A stretch of DNA of 64,000 nt from Nematostella vectensis (Eukaryota > Cnidaria > Anthozoa > Actiniaria > Edwardsiidae). Position 1 is the first letter of the stretch. The number at the start of each line of letters is the position of its first letter. Shown here in pieces: positions 1 through 11,261 of the stretch. The DNA is taken from the NCBI RefSeq assembly GCF_932526225.1, contig NC_064036.1, positions 11,773,181 to 11,837,180 of the forward strand, given 5' to 3'. Under the pieces are notes generated by a model. It did not search any database. It saw only the letters and a list, made by a program, of their open reading frames with translations, and was not told where the DNA came from. The position numbers and the translations under genes are program-made.

Positions 1-257
1 ATCAACAGAGCCCCACCAGGAAGAGATGCCAAGAAATGTTCCCACAGACTTGCTGCTCTCTAAATTTGTTAAGACTGACATTGTTTTCTTATGTTTCTTA
101 CATTTGCACCAGGACCTCTACACCCCCCATCTAAATCCCAGGAAATCAAGTCTGCTACAGGTGAAGAAGAGACCTCCTTCCCAGGAACAATGCACATCAG
201 TAAAGGCATAATGTAGGCACAAGACTATAATGACAGCCTGAGTGAATGGTTACTTAC

Positions 258-329
258 AGGTGGAGCAGTTCAGGCATCCTGTAGAATACTTTGGCTCCAA
301 TCAGTGCAATCTTGTTTACGTGAAGCTCT
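258..329 (-). CDS. LGR-like LRR exon (last seen before window edge)
   Basis: 72 nt, phase 2, TAACAG acceptor and GTAAGT donor. Encodes HVNKIALIGAKVFYRMPELL within one repeat. I find no convincing further exon between here and the left edge; a candidate near 110-150 has an in-frame stop. Confidence 0.68.
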
Positions 330-3300
330 CTGTTAATAGAGATTGTCTTAGATTTGCCTTCTCCAATAAACTTTCTACAAAGGCTACCCAGCTCACAGTA
401 ATCCAGTGGTGCATATCAACAATTTGCTACTTACAACACTTTTAGATGAATCAGTTGAGAAAAAGCCTCAGAAGCAATAGATTCGATTGCATTGTTGCTT
501 AAGTTTCTGTTGAGTGAAAAAGAAATTATAACTGTAGACAGTAAGCCAATCACCAGAAGAATGCATTTTAGTGCCTAAATTTTGTGTGTATAGTCACATA
601 AACTGTATACTTACAAATGAACAAGCTGAGATCTGTTTTGAAAAAATGGCTCCAGATTAGGATAGGAAATACGATCAATTTGATTGTTGTCCACAGACCT
701 AAAACCAAAAGGCAGTAGAAACACAGAATTTTCTAGATGGCAATAACAGCTGTGCGATAAAGGCAAAATAAGAAATACATTCTACTCACACATATCTTAA
801 CAGAATGTTGTTTACAAATGCTGATCCAGGGAAAGACTTGAGTTTGTTATGGCTCAGGCCTCTGTAACGTAATGGCATAATCAGATAACGTCTTCAGTCT
901 ACCGACAGGCAGACAGACTCCATAAGAGAGACAGATATCCACAAGAAATACAGTCAACAGGGTAGGGAGTGACATACACATTGGATAAGGTCCAGGGGGG
1001 GGGGGGGGGAGACTGACAAAAACAGACAGGGGTGATCATCGGCAGGCAAATCAATTTTAACCCTTAGGGAAGGCACTTTGGGTGTTTGTCAACAGCAATT
1101 ATTACCCCCTAAGAGACAATAAAGCTGGAAGTATTAACCAATCAGTCAACTTATGATTTATTGTAATACATTTTGGGTGACCTTTAGCATAAGAAATACA
1201 CATTGCACAATTGGATAAAAACTTTAAACACCCCCTAAGGGATAGCAGTTGGTTGAATTTTATACCGTAAGAGATGGCAGAATTGGAAAAATCCTTTAAC
1301 ACCCCCAAAAGGATGGAGGCTGGTCGAAATTTTATACCCTAAATGATGTGATGATCATGCCCATCTACTTTTCTGAAGGGTCCCCACCCCTGGTATAGGT
1401 AAGGCAGACATGTCACTTACATGTACTCAAGGTTGGGAAGATCAAACCAGTTGTCTGGAATCCAGTCCAGCTCATTTTCAATCAAGATGCTAAGGACCAA
1501 TTGTATGAATTAGTAATGAACCAACCACTGGATAAGGCAAATCTTAATAAACTGCTTCTTCCAAGGCATTTTCAAATTCTTCCTTTTTTTTCTTTTGTGA
1601 AAAACGACAAAATCTTGCACTTACAAAAAAGAGTCAATTATCAATCTGTTTGTCTGTCAACATGTCAACAACTATTTTACATAACAGATACTCACATTCT
1701 TTCCAGAGTCTTGGGTAAGGATGTTACATTGTGACGCCAAAGCTTTATGGAATTCTTATATAAGTCTCTACAACAAAAGTCCAACAGTATTTTATTATAA
1801 AAGTTCATGATAAAAGTTATATTCACATACTAATACTTACAGTTCTTTTAATGCAGCACATTTAGAGATATCAGGGAAATCTTTCAGGTTGTTGTATGGG
1901 AGTTTTCTGTAAATCAACCCAAAGCAGTTAACACTTGAAAAATAAATTTTGGAAGCTAGCACCCTTGTTGAGGTATGGAGGCTGGAAGACAATGATCCAG
2001 CTACAGTGATACGGCCAAGCCTAAAGTGCAATATGCTATACTACCATATAACACTCTTCCACATGGAGCAACAAATCTACTGCTTTTTAGTGATTTTTAT
2101 CACTTCAGAAAAATCCTTCTATAGAAAATCAATATTTTGACTATTTTCTTTGACCATTTATCGAATATATGTGAGATCTATATTGTGCACGAGAGCTTTT
2201 TGAATGGCAAACGTCTGCTGATTGTGAGGGTACACCCACCCCTCCCCCAAAAATCAAATATACCCCACCCACAAAAAACTAGAACCTTGAGATATTCTAG
2301 GGTTGAAAGGTATGGAAGGATGTGAGCTTGCAACAAAACCATGTTTTTTAGTATAAAGTGTTCACATGGTTGGCTTTCCCTTCTTTTGTTCCGTCCTTCT
2401 CTCAAGGCGTGTGGAGTCTATCCCTCGTCTTCCCCAGCCTTTTGCGCTTGCCACACAGGCTACTGCATTCTGACAATGCCATTAGTAAATGTGTTATTTA
2501 CTCCTTTTTTACTTATTATTTTTGTATCCAAATAAAATATTTTACAGATTCGCAGCACCTAGCTGTATGAAATGCTTTTGAACTTACAATTTTTCAAGAG
2601 CAGTCAAGTTGTGGAAAACATCATCTGCAATGCTTGATAAGGATGTCTTTATAAATTCCCTGCAACAACAACAACAACAATTCAGCAGACTCAAAATCAA
2701 AAATTTAAAGACAAAGGATATGAATGATTCTTTACCATGTACTTTATTTTCACTGGTAAGCAATCATTTAGTGTGAGCCAGATTTGGATGGAATTAAAAA
2801 TTATAATTAAGTATGAACCTAATATCCTATAGCTATTCCCAAAAAAACAACAACAACAAAACTCACACTTCTGTCAAAGTATCTGGTAGCATTTCTGTAA
2901 GCTCTGTTACTGTGTAAATCCTCACTGTCCTGTTGAAATAAATGTTTTCTGTTAAAATAAAATAATATACTGTTCGCCCTGAATGATTCACAAGTCTAAA
3001 AAAATCACACAGATTATACAGTAACAATCATAGATCATGGTTTATAATTGGTCTCTTACACGTTAACAAAAATGGCCCTTCTTGAATCTTAAAAATAACT
3101 TACCCGCACCCTGAATAATCCCATCCTTCCCTGGGTTATAAATAACATAACATGCTTCCAAGATTGTTTAAACTGAAAATATTTTTTGAATGTGAGAATA
3201 CAAAAAAAATATTGTTATCATTTTAGATCCCATTGACTCCTGGCTATTTTTTAGCTGAGTTACAAAAAATATACTGAAAACAGATACCTCCCCCCTTATT

Positions 3301-4509
3301 TTGAGTACTTTTACATCCTATCTCTTTCTTCTTTCCTAGTATTTTTCAGTAAGCGTTTTGTTAAAAGGGTTGATTCTGCCGTTTTTCCTTGTTCGATTTG
3401 AAATTTGTCCAATAACCTGAGCTAGAGTTTGGCTGAAGAGTATTTGCTAACACCTTGGTTGGGTGCATATCTTCCGAGAGCCAGAGCACCGAAATCCTGT
3501 TGTGTTTATTTTACATTTATTATTTTTTTCATTACTTTGGGTACTTCTAAGGGCCCATCGACGTGTCAATCCCACACTCACATGACCACTGACAATAATC
3601 AGAAATCAAAAGGTGACCTCTTATCAATAATAGGCTAACCAGCCTCACCCCCCCCCCCCCCACCCCCAACCCCCAACCATCAATACAACAAATACCCATA
3701 TCTCTTCAACGAATTTCTAGCCCAAGTAGGAGAAGAGTGGAGTATGATTTAGTAGTTGATAGAGTAGTTTAGTAGATTAGTAGATGATAGAGTAGTTTTG
3801 CATCAAAAATCAACAACGTTTTCTATTGCACATGCATATGCTTAAGAGCGGTTATAGTTTGAAACACTATTAATAGACCCAGTCAAACATCGCAGTAGCA
3901 ACATTAATCTGCATAGAAACATAGAAGACACTTTCGACTGACATTATCGTCTTCGTAAAGTTTATTATGAGAAAATATTTACCACTTAGTAGCTGTCTTC
4001 GAAACGAGTGATCGTTTAGTTTATATGTAACATAAACTAATGAAACTTCTATTCGTTATTCTTACTCTAGTTACAGGGCTATCGTATTTTGAATAGGCTA
4101 CAAGGCTAAACCCTGCTCTCCCCTTGTGAACTCATCTGTCATAGCCAATATCTGAATATCGGGAAGCTAACACTTATTACTTATAATAATTGCTAATAAT
4201 TGCTAATAAAGAGTAAAGGAAATTTTCATAAACTTACAATGAGCTGGAAGTGCTTCCAGTACAGTCGAGCTTTGACTGAGAGCATTGGCAACCGGAACAC
4301 CGCGATGTAAGATCAGAAGACCTTCTTTCGTAGTTTCTACGACCATCCGTGTAACTATTCCAAAATCCGTCCCAGTCAGCGGGAAGATTCAGGCTGGGAT
4401 ATCGAGTGTTCCAGTAGTTATAGCCAAGAAAATTCTGCGATCCATGGTCCAGAAGCGACGATACAGATTTCAAACAAAATAATAAAAGAGTGATTCGTAC
4501 GGCAGCCAT
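258..4509 (-). CDS. LGR-type leucine-rich-repeat receptor, 5' part (gene continues left of window)
   Basis: Minus-strand gene made of a signal-peptide exon and at least seven small LRR exons, listed separately. The N-terminus (ATG at 4509) has a hydrophobic leader, then a Cys cluster (CSGCQC, DC) typical of an LRR N-cap. The LRR exons are 63-84 nt, each holding one repeat, with phase 2 introns and GT/AG ends throughout; this one-repeat-per-exon layout is characteristic of LGR genes (glycoprotein-hormone and relaxin receptors). Repeats such as LPYNNLKDFPDISKCAALKEL and IENELDWIPDNWFDLPNLEYM resemble the ectodomain of FSH/TSH-type receptors. The seven-TM part would lie beyond the left edge, so the receptor class is inferred; another LRR membrane protein is possible. 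LRR exons may have been missed in the longer introns. Confidence 0.72.
615..698 (-). CDS. LGR-like LRR exon
   Basis: 84 nt, phase 2, TTTTAG acceptor and GTAAGT donor. Encodes VDNNQIDRISYPNLEPFFQ followed by NRSQLVHL; the repeat is four residues longer than its neighbours and carries an NRS glycosylation sequon. Confidence 0.65.
790..861 (-). CDS. LGR-like LRR exon
   Basis: 72 nt, phase 2, TTACAG acceptor and GTGAGT donor. Encodes GLSHNKLKSFPGSAFVNNIL, a standard LRR core. Confidence 0.72.
1060..1345. repeat. Degenerate tandem repeat in LGR-like intron
   Basis: Imperfect copies of a unit of roughly 70-80 nt containing CACCCCCTAAGGGAT and GGTYGAATTTTATACC, three to four times in tandem. Divergence between copies is high. 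Confidence 0.45.
1421..1489 (-). CDS. LGR-like LRR exon
   Basis: 69 nt, phase 2, CCTTAG acceptor and GTAAGT donor. Encodes IENELDWIPDNWFDLPNLEYM, similar to the repeat IEKANNLLYI.PEAFQNLPNL of FSH receptors. Confidence 0.7.
1841..1906 (-). CDS. LGR-like LRR exon
   Basis: 66 nt, phase 2, TTACAG acceptor and GTAAGT donor. Encodes KLPYNNLKDFPDISKCAALKEL without the first residue; a Cys inside the repeat recalls LGR ectodomains. Confidence 0.72.
2588..2659 (-). CDS. LGR-like LRR exon
   Basis: 72 nt, phase 2, TTGCAG acceptor and GTAAGT donor. Encodes a canonical repeat with SLSSIADDVFHNLTALEKL. Confidence 0.75.
2867..2929 (-). CDS. LGR-like LRR exon (first repeat half)
   Basis: 63 nt, phase 2 on both sides, AACAG acceptor and GTGAGT donor. 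Encodes VRIYTVTELTEMLPDTLTEV, the IPxxLP-like start of an LRR solenoid. Confidence 0.65.
3104..3130 (-). CDS. Possible 27-nt LGR-like exon
   Basis: Minus-strand segment bounded by ...ACCCAG and GTAAGT. It stays open in the required phase and encodes EGWDYSGCG. It could complete the N-cap cysteines, but the flanking exons also join in frame without it. Confidence 0.35.
4238..4509 (-). CDS. LGR-like exon 1: signal peptide and LRR N-cap
   Basis: Starts MAAVRITLLLFCLKSVSS, a clear signal peptide, followed by an Arg/Tyr-rich stretch and the Cys cluster CSGCQCSQSKLDC. It ends at a GTAAGT donor in phase 2, which matches every downstream LRR exon. Confidence 0.75.
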
Positions 4510-5855
4510 GCCGTGTTTTAAAAGTTTACCCGTTGATGAGTTGTAAGGAAATTATCTCGACTTCTGCATTCCACGGTTGCCAAAAAGTGCTTCCTGAGTC
4601 AAAGAAGACATCGATCTATTTATCTAGCCTTGAACAGATGTTAAAAGTCCAATAGAAGTTTGCACAAATGATCGAATAATACACTTCTCTTTGGAAACCA
4701 TAAATTTTTTTTTCTTGATTCCAAGTCAATAAGTTCCAATTTCGGAGCAATTGACGATCTCCCTTGGAGACCACTATGCACTTTGCATAATGATGAGTCG
4801 GTGGAGAGGGGTTACTTCCCAGAGTGCAATGCGCACAAAACTTTTTGGACGCACGGACGGCGGCAATATAATAAGAGCAACTGAGGCAAAACCAGCTATG
4901 CCATGCTGATGAGTCCTATAATAAGGAAGAAACAGATGTCCATGGTTGCCGAATTGGACGGGTGCCAGCGTTTCTTCTGGTGACCAATGTGTGTATAGCT
5001 AATGTTTTTTTTTAAGTTCTCACAAAAACATTTTCTAAAAGTCGGCTTACAAACCCAGACACAACGACGGACACGACGGCGCAAACTTAGTCCACACCCG
5101 CATCATGAGGTGAAACAAGAGACATCGTTCTCTTGGGTGAAGATATGCGCGTCCCTCATACGTTCTTGGACGACTGATGGGATGACGTACAAGATGAAGC
5201 TGATGGCGTTTCTGCTAATTGTTCTGAATAAGCTGTCCAAGCCCCCGCTGTATTCTTAATTCTAAATTATTAATTCTTGATTCTTAATTCTAGGCACTTA
5301 GTACTTTTTGAATCCAAACGCAAAGCCTCTCTGAAAAAAGAAAAAAGAAACATGATGAGTTAGCGGGGATTCGAGTTCGGGTACGAGTTAACCGCTATTA
5401 AAAAACAACAACAACAACAACAACAACAACAATTAAAAACCTTTAAGGGAAATAGAACTCAGTTTGAGACGGTTATTGAGCTAGTCGAGTTCGAGTTGGG
5501 GGGTTTCACTCGTAGTTCCTTTTAAAAAAAATGTAGATATCTTCGTGAAAAGGTTTTTTTAAAACATCCCCCCCCCTTTCTTGGCGGCCAAAAAGTGGGT
5601 ATTTTCTTATTAAGGAATCTTCAAATACTATACTCTTTCCATATGATACCTATGACTGCGCACCCCCTACAGCCAATCCTGGGTACTCGCCTGCAGAGGT
5701 CTGTGTATCATGAACTAATCCCATGTTGGCTCTTGGTGACGTACGTGCCTAAACCCTTGGGCATTTTAGAAACCGAACACTTAGAATTTAAGAACTGTTC
5801 AACACACTCGCAAGCAACAAAGAGACGAACGTTTTCGTAAAGAGATTTGGACAAG
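4510..5855. other. Spacer between divergent LGR-like and TIMP genes
   Basis: Holds the presumed promoters of both genes, which are transcribed away from each other. Visible items are an A-rich run near 5320, a (CAA)n tract near 5403-5431, a poly-C near 5570 and a dispersed-repeat copy from about 5590. No convincing coding exon is seen; the open frames here show no domain signal. Confidence 0.5.
5583..5700. repeat. Dispersed repeat, copy 1
   Basis: About 110 nt containing CCAAAAAGTGGGT, TTTCCATATGATACCTATG and GCCAATCCTGGGTAC. A close copy occurs at about 15948-16060, and its terminal CCTGGGTAC-G-GCCTG motif also appears near 39200, so this is an interspersed element. Confidence 0.65.
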
Positions 5856-5970
5856 ATGTGGGCCTTCCACTTATTGTTGGCTATCTCATGTGTGTCTATG
5901 GTCGACGGAAAGACCTGCAAGTGCAACAATCCGCCTCATCCTCAAGATTGGTTTTGTCAAGCAACCTTCG
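5856..5970 (+). CDS. TIMP-like exon 1
   Basis: Signal peptide plus the mature N-terminus through FCQATFG. The GTGAGT donor is in phase 1. The ATG was chosen because it opens directly onto a hydrophobic leader in frame with CKC. Confidence 0.85.
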
Positions 5971-8900
5971 GTGAGTAAAAAGGGCTCTAAAACAGCCACA
6001 ATGTTTTTTTGTCACACGGGATAGGGTGATCAAGGTATGGTTTGCACTTTATCAAATGGTACCTTGGTAATTGGCTATAACTATGATTCTACAATTAAGG
6101 CTAGCGGTTAGAGCCGGTGGGGATATTTTGTGATAGATGGTACATGTAGAATTTTAAATGAAACAGATGTCGATATGTTTTACCGTATGTAGAATGTCTA
6201 TTGTGTTCCCAACGTTCCCGACCTGCATGTGTTTTCGAGCTGCACATCCATTAAAATACTTTAATGTGAAACTCCGTTGCTTGAGGTTTTAATTTATCGC
6301 TGGGTTGAAGATACCGAAATAAAAAAAAAATATGTATATAAGTGAGGGGAGTTTTATAACAGTTATGACCCTCTTGACTTGCTGCAGTGTGCAGAATTCC
6401 GAATCTGTCAATCAGTTGTGGATAGGGAATTGGTGACGAGTGTTCCGGTCGATCATTCTATCATGGATCATGTGCTGTCGAGTAACTTGTCTGCGAAATA
6501 CCTTAATGCAGCAAGTAACAAGGCCTAGCAAAGTTATGGATTGTTTCCAAACTTAGATTATTCACGGCGCGTTGGGTCGTGGAAGTCACAAGACATTCGC
6601 AGTGCTTTATATGGCCTCTAGAAACTTTAACCGACGGAGTGTCTCTTGGTACGCTCGAGTGATCAACCCTTTCAAAAATTGAATTTCTTTGGGAAATCCT
6701 CAAAAAAAGTGCAGTGCGTGTACTATGAATGTCGATTCACGTGACATTCACGTGAGCCACCCTTTATCAGGTGCTTCTATAACGAAGGAATGGACGCACG
6801 GTCCTGGGAGGGGGGGGGGGGGGGTGTTCTTCCCATGTCGACCTGATAGGGATTGCATTCCGCGTCACAAACTCCTCGATAAACTAAAAATGTTGGAGTT
6901 AACGGCAAGTTTTATGAAGTCGTTTCGTCGATGTACTCAAATGATAAATCGGCCGTGAAAATCAATAATTTATTAACACCTTCATTCAAGTGCCTTGTAG
7001 GTGTGAAACAGGGCTGTATGCTTAGCCAAACGCTGTTCAATTTATATGTACACGACCTTCCTGAGCAGCTAGACACTTGCAACATAGACGATATTAATCT
7101 CAACGGCAAACCTCTAAGTTGTTTGCTTTAAGCAGATGATCTTGTCATTTTCTCAAAATCGGAAAAAGGACTCCAAAACTATCTCGACAAGGTCCAACAT
7201 TTTTGAAAGCAAACAGACCTGAAGGTTAATATTAAGAAAACAAAAATTCTCATTTTCAACAACAACGGTAAAATAATGAACAACATCCCGTTTTACATCA
7301 GTCATGTCAGACTCGAAAACGTCAAGTCATACAAATACCTCGGACTTCATTTATCGGCATTTGGAAATTTTGCTCTGTCAAAACAAAAGCTAAAAAAGAC
7401 AGCCCTGAAAGCACTCTACAAATTAAGAAAAGAATTAGGAGACTACTTTAGAACTGATCCTAAACTCACAATGAAGCTATTTGATACGCTGATAGCCCCC
7501 ATTCTACTGTATCGGAGTGAGGTTAAAGGTTTGGTGTATGGGAACCGCTACAAATGAAAAAGAACCAATAGAACAAGTTCATATAAAGTTCTGTAAAATG
7601 TTGCTCGGCGTTGGTAAAGGAGCAAGTAATAACGCATGCAGAGGCGAACTTGGAAGGCTTCCCATGAGAACAAAGGCAAAAATGCGATCTTTAAAATTAT
7701 GGCTGAAATTATCTATTGTAAACGAAATGCAGAAACTTTCGAAAACTGCATACAACGGATTAAGGAGGCAGACAACAAAGCCTTCTGGAGTTATAAAAGA
7801 CTGGCTCAATCAAAATGGGCTGCTAAATGGGAATGCCAAAATCTAATAACTGATAATTTTAATGCAATTGAAAGGTTAATAAAACAAAGAATACAAGACG
7901 TTGAGTTACAGACATGGTTCGGCGACATACATGATGACATAAGAAAAGAATCCAACCAACAAAACAAACTTAGAACCTATAGAATATTCAAAACAACATA
8001 CGAATTTGAAACATATATCAGCCAGGTCACCAATACAAACCACAGAATCGCGCTGACAAAACTGCGAATTAGCAATCATAAGCTCGAAATCGAAGCTGCG
8101 CGTTATCGAAAACCTTACAAAAGAGCAAATGAGAGGATATGCCCTATTTACTTTTCAAAAACATACAAATGGCAACAAACATTAATGTTAATCGAATGTC
8201 AGGAAATCACCTCTTCCTCCTCCTCATGAATCCACCTACAAAACTTAGGTAGGTAGGTAGGTAGGTAGGTAGGTAGGTAGGTAGGTAGGTAGGTAGGTAG
8301 GTAGGTAGGTAGGTAGGTAGGTAGGTAGGTAGGTAGGTAGCAACACAACCCAGAGTTTGTAAACCATTAGAAAAAAGCACCTCGTCTAAACTTAAAGCAC
8401 TTATATACTCCGATGACACGGAATAATATTGTGCCTTAGATGGGAATTAAAATCTCTAAAGCTGTCCAAGTCGTTTTAAAATGCGCTGTTACTGCAAAAT
8501 GCAGTCTAAAAGATAAGTGTTTCATCGAGAATCTCTTCATTTTTCTGCAGCCATCAAGGGAAAAATTCTTGGCAAGATTCGTAAAGAAGGACCAGGCATG
8601 AAATCAGCTGCTGTGAGCGTCAGCCACGTCTTCAAGGGTCTAAATCAACTTTTGACATCTGAGAATGCCGAGGTCTTTGGCCAAATCGTTTTCCAAGTGA
8701 GGCTGTATTACCCTGTCAATTGTCCCCTAGATGTCCAGGAAGGGTCGCAGTACTTGTTCACTGGTGTCATCACAGTCAACGGAGAGCTGCATACTAGCAG
8801 CTGCTCCTGGCACGCCCCGTGGGATAAACTAACCCTAACGCAAACCAAAGGAGTACAAACCGTGTACAAGCGTAACTGCGGATGCAGGGTCGACTGTCAA

Positions 8901-9119
8901 AGATGGTGGCTCCCAGGCTGCCGCTCTTGTGATGACCGCGATCCCTGGGGACGGGAAATTGTCAGTTCATGTACATATGGCCATATGTATTGCGCTTTGA
9001 GTAATGATTGGGAGAAGTGTTCTTGGAAGGTGTTAGACAGTGGTTACTCAAAGTGTGCAGGCGAGGCTGTAGGGGAGGTTGTATCCAAGAGGGGGAGGAT
9101 GCGTACCGGTAGATCATAG
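5856..9119 (+). CDS. TIMP-like tissue inhibitor of metalloproteinases, two exons
   Basis: Spliced product of 227 residues. The leader is MWAFHLLLAISCVSMVDG, and the mature protein would begin at or just before CKC, the N-terminal Cys that chelates the catalytic zinc of metalloproteases in the TIMP family. Diagnostic features: CKCNNPPHPQDWFC (compare C.C.P.HPQ..FC of TIMPs), GKILGKIRKEGPG in the first strand region, then HTSSCSWHAPWDKLTLTQ and YKRNCGC, matching the TTCS..APW..L..Q...Y...C block of N-TIMP. A Cys-rich C-terminal part (SSCTYGHMYCALSNDWEKCSW) corresponds to the TIMP C-domain. It should act outside the cell on matrix metalloproteases or related enzymes. The intron (phase 1) is 2.6 kb and carries a LINE remnant. 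Basic tail KRGRMRTGRS at the C-terminus. Confidence 0.88.
6850..8246 (+). mobile_element. Degenerate non-LTR retrotransposon (LINE) remnant in TIMP intron
   Basis: Fragments of an ORF2-like reverse transcriptase in shifting frames: GVKQGCMLSQTLFNLYVHDL (RT core), a LL-stop-ADDLVIFS segment where the YADD catalytic motif is broken by a stop codon, LKVNIKKTKILIFN, and YKYLGLHLSAFG. Downstream lies a C-terminal region with LRISNHKLEIEAARY and RICPIYF, where many LINEs have a zinc-binding HLCP-type end. At least two frameshifts and two stops; the 5' half is missing. It ends at a tetranucleotide tail. Same strand as the host gene, not functional. Confidence 0.85.
8247..8341. repeat. (GTAG)n microsatellite, LINE tail
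   Basis: About 23 uninterrupted copies of AGGT directly at the 3' end of the LINE remnant. Short-tandem tails are common for non-LTR elements, so it probably marks the element's 3' terminus. Confidence 0.95.
8551..9119 (+). CDS. TIMP-like exon 2
   Basis: Begins after TTTTTCTGCAG. The first two bases complete the Ala codon split by the phase 1 intron, and the frame then stays open to TAG at 9117-9119. Carries the rest of N-TIMP and the whole C-domain. Confidence 0.87.
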
Positions 9120-11191
9120 CCTTTCGAATAGTTACCACGGGTAACCAGGGATATAAGGGGTGGATGAAGGATTTCTTGAAAAGAGGGCACTTCAATATAG
9201 AACTATTGATGCATTTTTTTTTTAAATTTATGTCAGGGGAAAAATCGCTGCCTTCAAAAAAGCGCTGGAACAAGCTTATAGGATCAAATCGGCTTATAGG
9301 ATCAAATCAGCTTAATATTTCTTTTTAACGCTTTCTCTGATGATTATCTGGGTATCATCTTCAACGTTATCTTATGTATTTGTATCTATTTTTATCAATT
9401 GTTGTTAAATCAGAACCCTCATTAATACCAGCATTACATAATTGTTAAAAGTTACTATCTTGCACAAACATGAATAAACTATTGAGTTTCCTTGATAGAC
9501 ATCAGTGCAGACTATATAATATGAGCGCTTTTGTGGCTACTCTTGCGCTAGTATAATATTCGTTCAGTCAAATTCGATTTTAATTTAACATAATAGAAGA
9601 AATCAGAATTACAGCTTATTATAACCTTAGTTAGCATTCGCATATCGCGGTCATAGCTGTGGTGAAAAAAGACTCTCGTCCTAGACTGCATCTTCGTCGA
9701 TCTCTTGATTTTCTGTAAGTTTACAAAGTAAAAAGAAAATCAAGAAAATTTTAAGGTAAGTGATACTAAATCAGTAAATGAAATCAGTAAATGATTTGAC
9801 TAGATGGACTGCAGGCACCGTGGTGGGGGAGGGGCTGGTTGGGCCGTAACCTCACTACTTTTTGCGACAAGAAACAAGTCAAATACTAATTTTATTCCTT
9901 TTTCGTTTTTCAATACGATTAATTGTCATCCCAACCAATTTTCACCATGCTCCGCGTCCCTGGACTGGAGGCTGGTATAGAATGGTTGAGACCCGCGTTA
10001 GATTTTGCACACACAAAATATCCCGGGAACGCATTGGAATGCAGTCAAGAAAGTGCAATTTTTTATGCTTTCTTGCTAAGGTTGGGCGTTCATCCATTTG
10101 CTTTTGAAGTACTTGACCCCTCTACCTCAATTTGTCTGTGTTTTGCTAGCGTCTCAGACAATATTTTGATTTTGATTGAAAAACCTCCAAGGTTGTCAAC
10201 AAGGTCAGAGTTGCAGAGTTTCTCTCTCTACCACATATCCTCAATTCTGTGGAGTAATTTCTTTGATGTACCAGGAATGGCGGAAACCAGGGATCGCAAT
10301 GATTTTGGGAGGGAAATGGGATTTTAGCTACAAGGAAAACGGACATGGGGTGAACAACGGCCGGGAAACTGGATTGGATAATAAAAGTGGCCATGAAAAC
10401 ATGATTTATATAAAGAGAGGTTGTTTCAGAAGCTAGGTGTCAACTTCTTGAAAATCCCCTATTATAAGCAAATAAAATTTGTTCAGAACGTTGGCATAAT
10501 ATAATATTTTCACTTTCAAGGACGCAAGAATAGGTTGATAGTAATAAATTTGTTTGCCTAGCCAATTCCTAATATTTTCAATCATCTAATATGATAGAGT
10601 ATTTAGCACCCCCCCCCCCCCCCCCCCCATCCCCCACACCCCATCAGTCCAGGGCACTGCCCCGTTCTCACACTCCGTAGAATAAAAAGTGCTTATAAGA
10701 AGCGTTTTTCCCCTTTTATATCGATGTTTTATTGAAAAAAAAGTTAATGTTTTCCAACTGTTACCGTTGTCCTCGACATGGCCTTATTGTGATCGTGACA
10801 ATTAGAACTTGCCTATCATCACAAGGCGTCATCTAGCCCCTCACGCAATGGTAACGCAACCGCAGTAATTGCAACGGTTAAAAAGCAATGCAATGACCCG
10901 GTCAGTACTCAGGAGAGGAATTACAGTCACAACAGGACGCACTAGTACATGTATTAACCCCATAGATCTGATCTAATACTGACATCAGTTCATAAGGATT
11001 ATCATCGCACGCGCTTGTCGAAAGCGCAGTAATTTAACACCTCAGTAACCACGCTCGGCTCACCACAGAGCACTCAGTCTTCGGCTGATCGTGACCGTTG
11101 AGAGTTCTGGTGCAGCTCTGTCGCTTGTGAGTCTTTATCCATCGTGTGTTGGTCAGTGCCACGTTCTCAGTTCTTCAGTGGCTGGATAAGA
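9120..11191. other. Spacer between TIMP and the multi-inhibitor gene
   Basis: Contains the TIMP 3' UTR, a 20-nt poly-C run near 10610-10628 and the promoter and 5' UTR of the next gene. The open frames at 9862-10436 have no recognisable domain and overlap each other in different frames; I do not call a gene. Confidence 0.5.
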
Positions 11192-11261
11192 ATGAATTTA
11201 GCAAACAGTAACGCGTCCCTCAAACTCGTCCTCCTCGTCACCTTATTCGCGAACTGTGCCG
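11192..11261 (+). CDS. Multi-inhibitor exon 1: signal peptide
   Basis: MNLANSNASLKLVLLVTLFANCAG, a classical leader; GTAAGT donor, phase 1. It is the only nearby ATG that opens onto a hydrophobic segment. Confidence 0.75.

Noticed and set aside
110-180. Candidate further LRR exon on the minus strand
   Set aside because: The frame required by phase 2 contains a stop codon and no LRR pattern.
6130-6260. Weak resemblance to a retrotransposon polyprotein fragment (VPNVPDLHVFSS)
   Set aside because: Too short and broken by stops to support an element call.
8207-8419. Open frame YLPTYLPT on the minus strand
   Set aside because: Translation of the (GTAG)n microsatellite.
9862-10436. Three overlapping open frames of 81-134 codons
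   Set aside because: No domain, no splice logic, conflicting frames; treated as intergenic.
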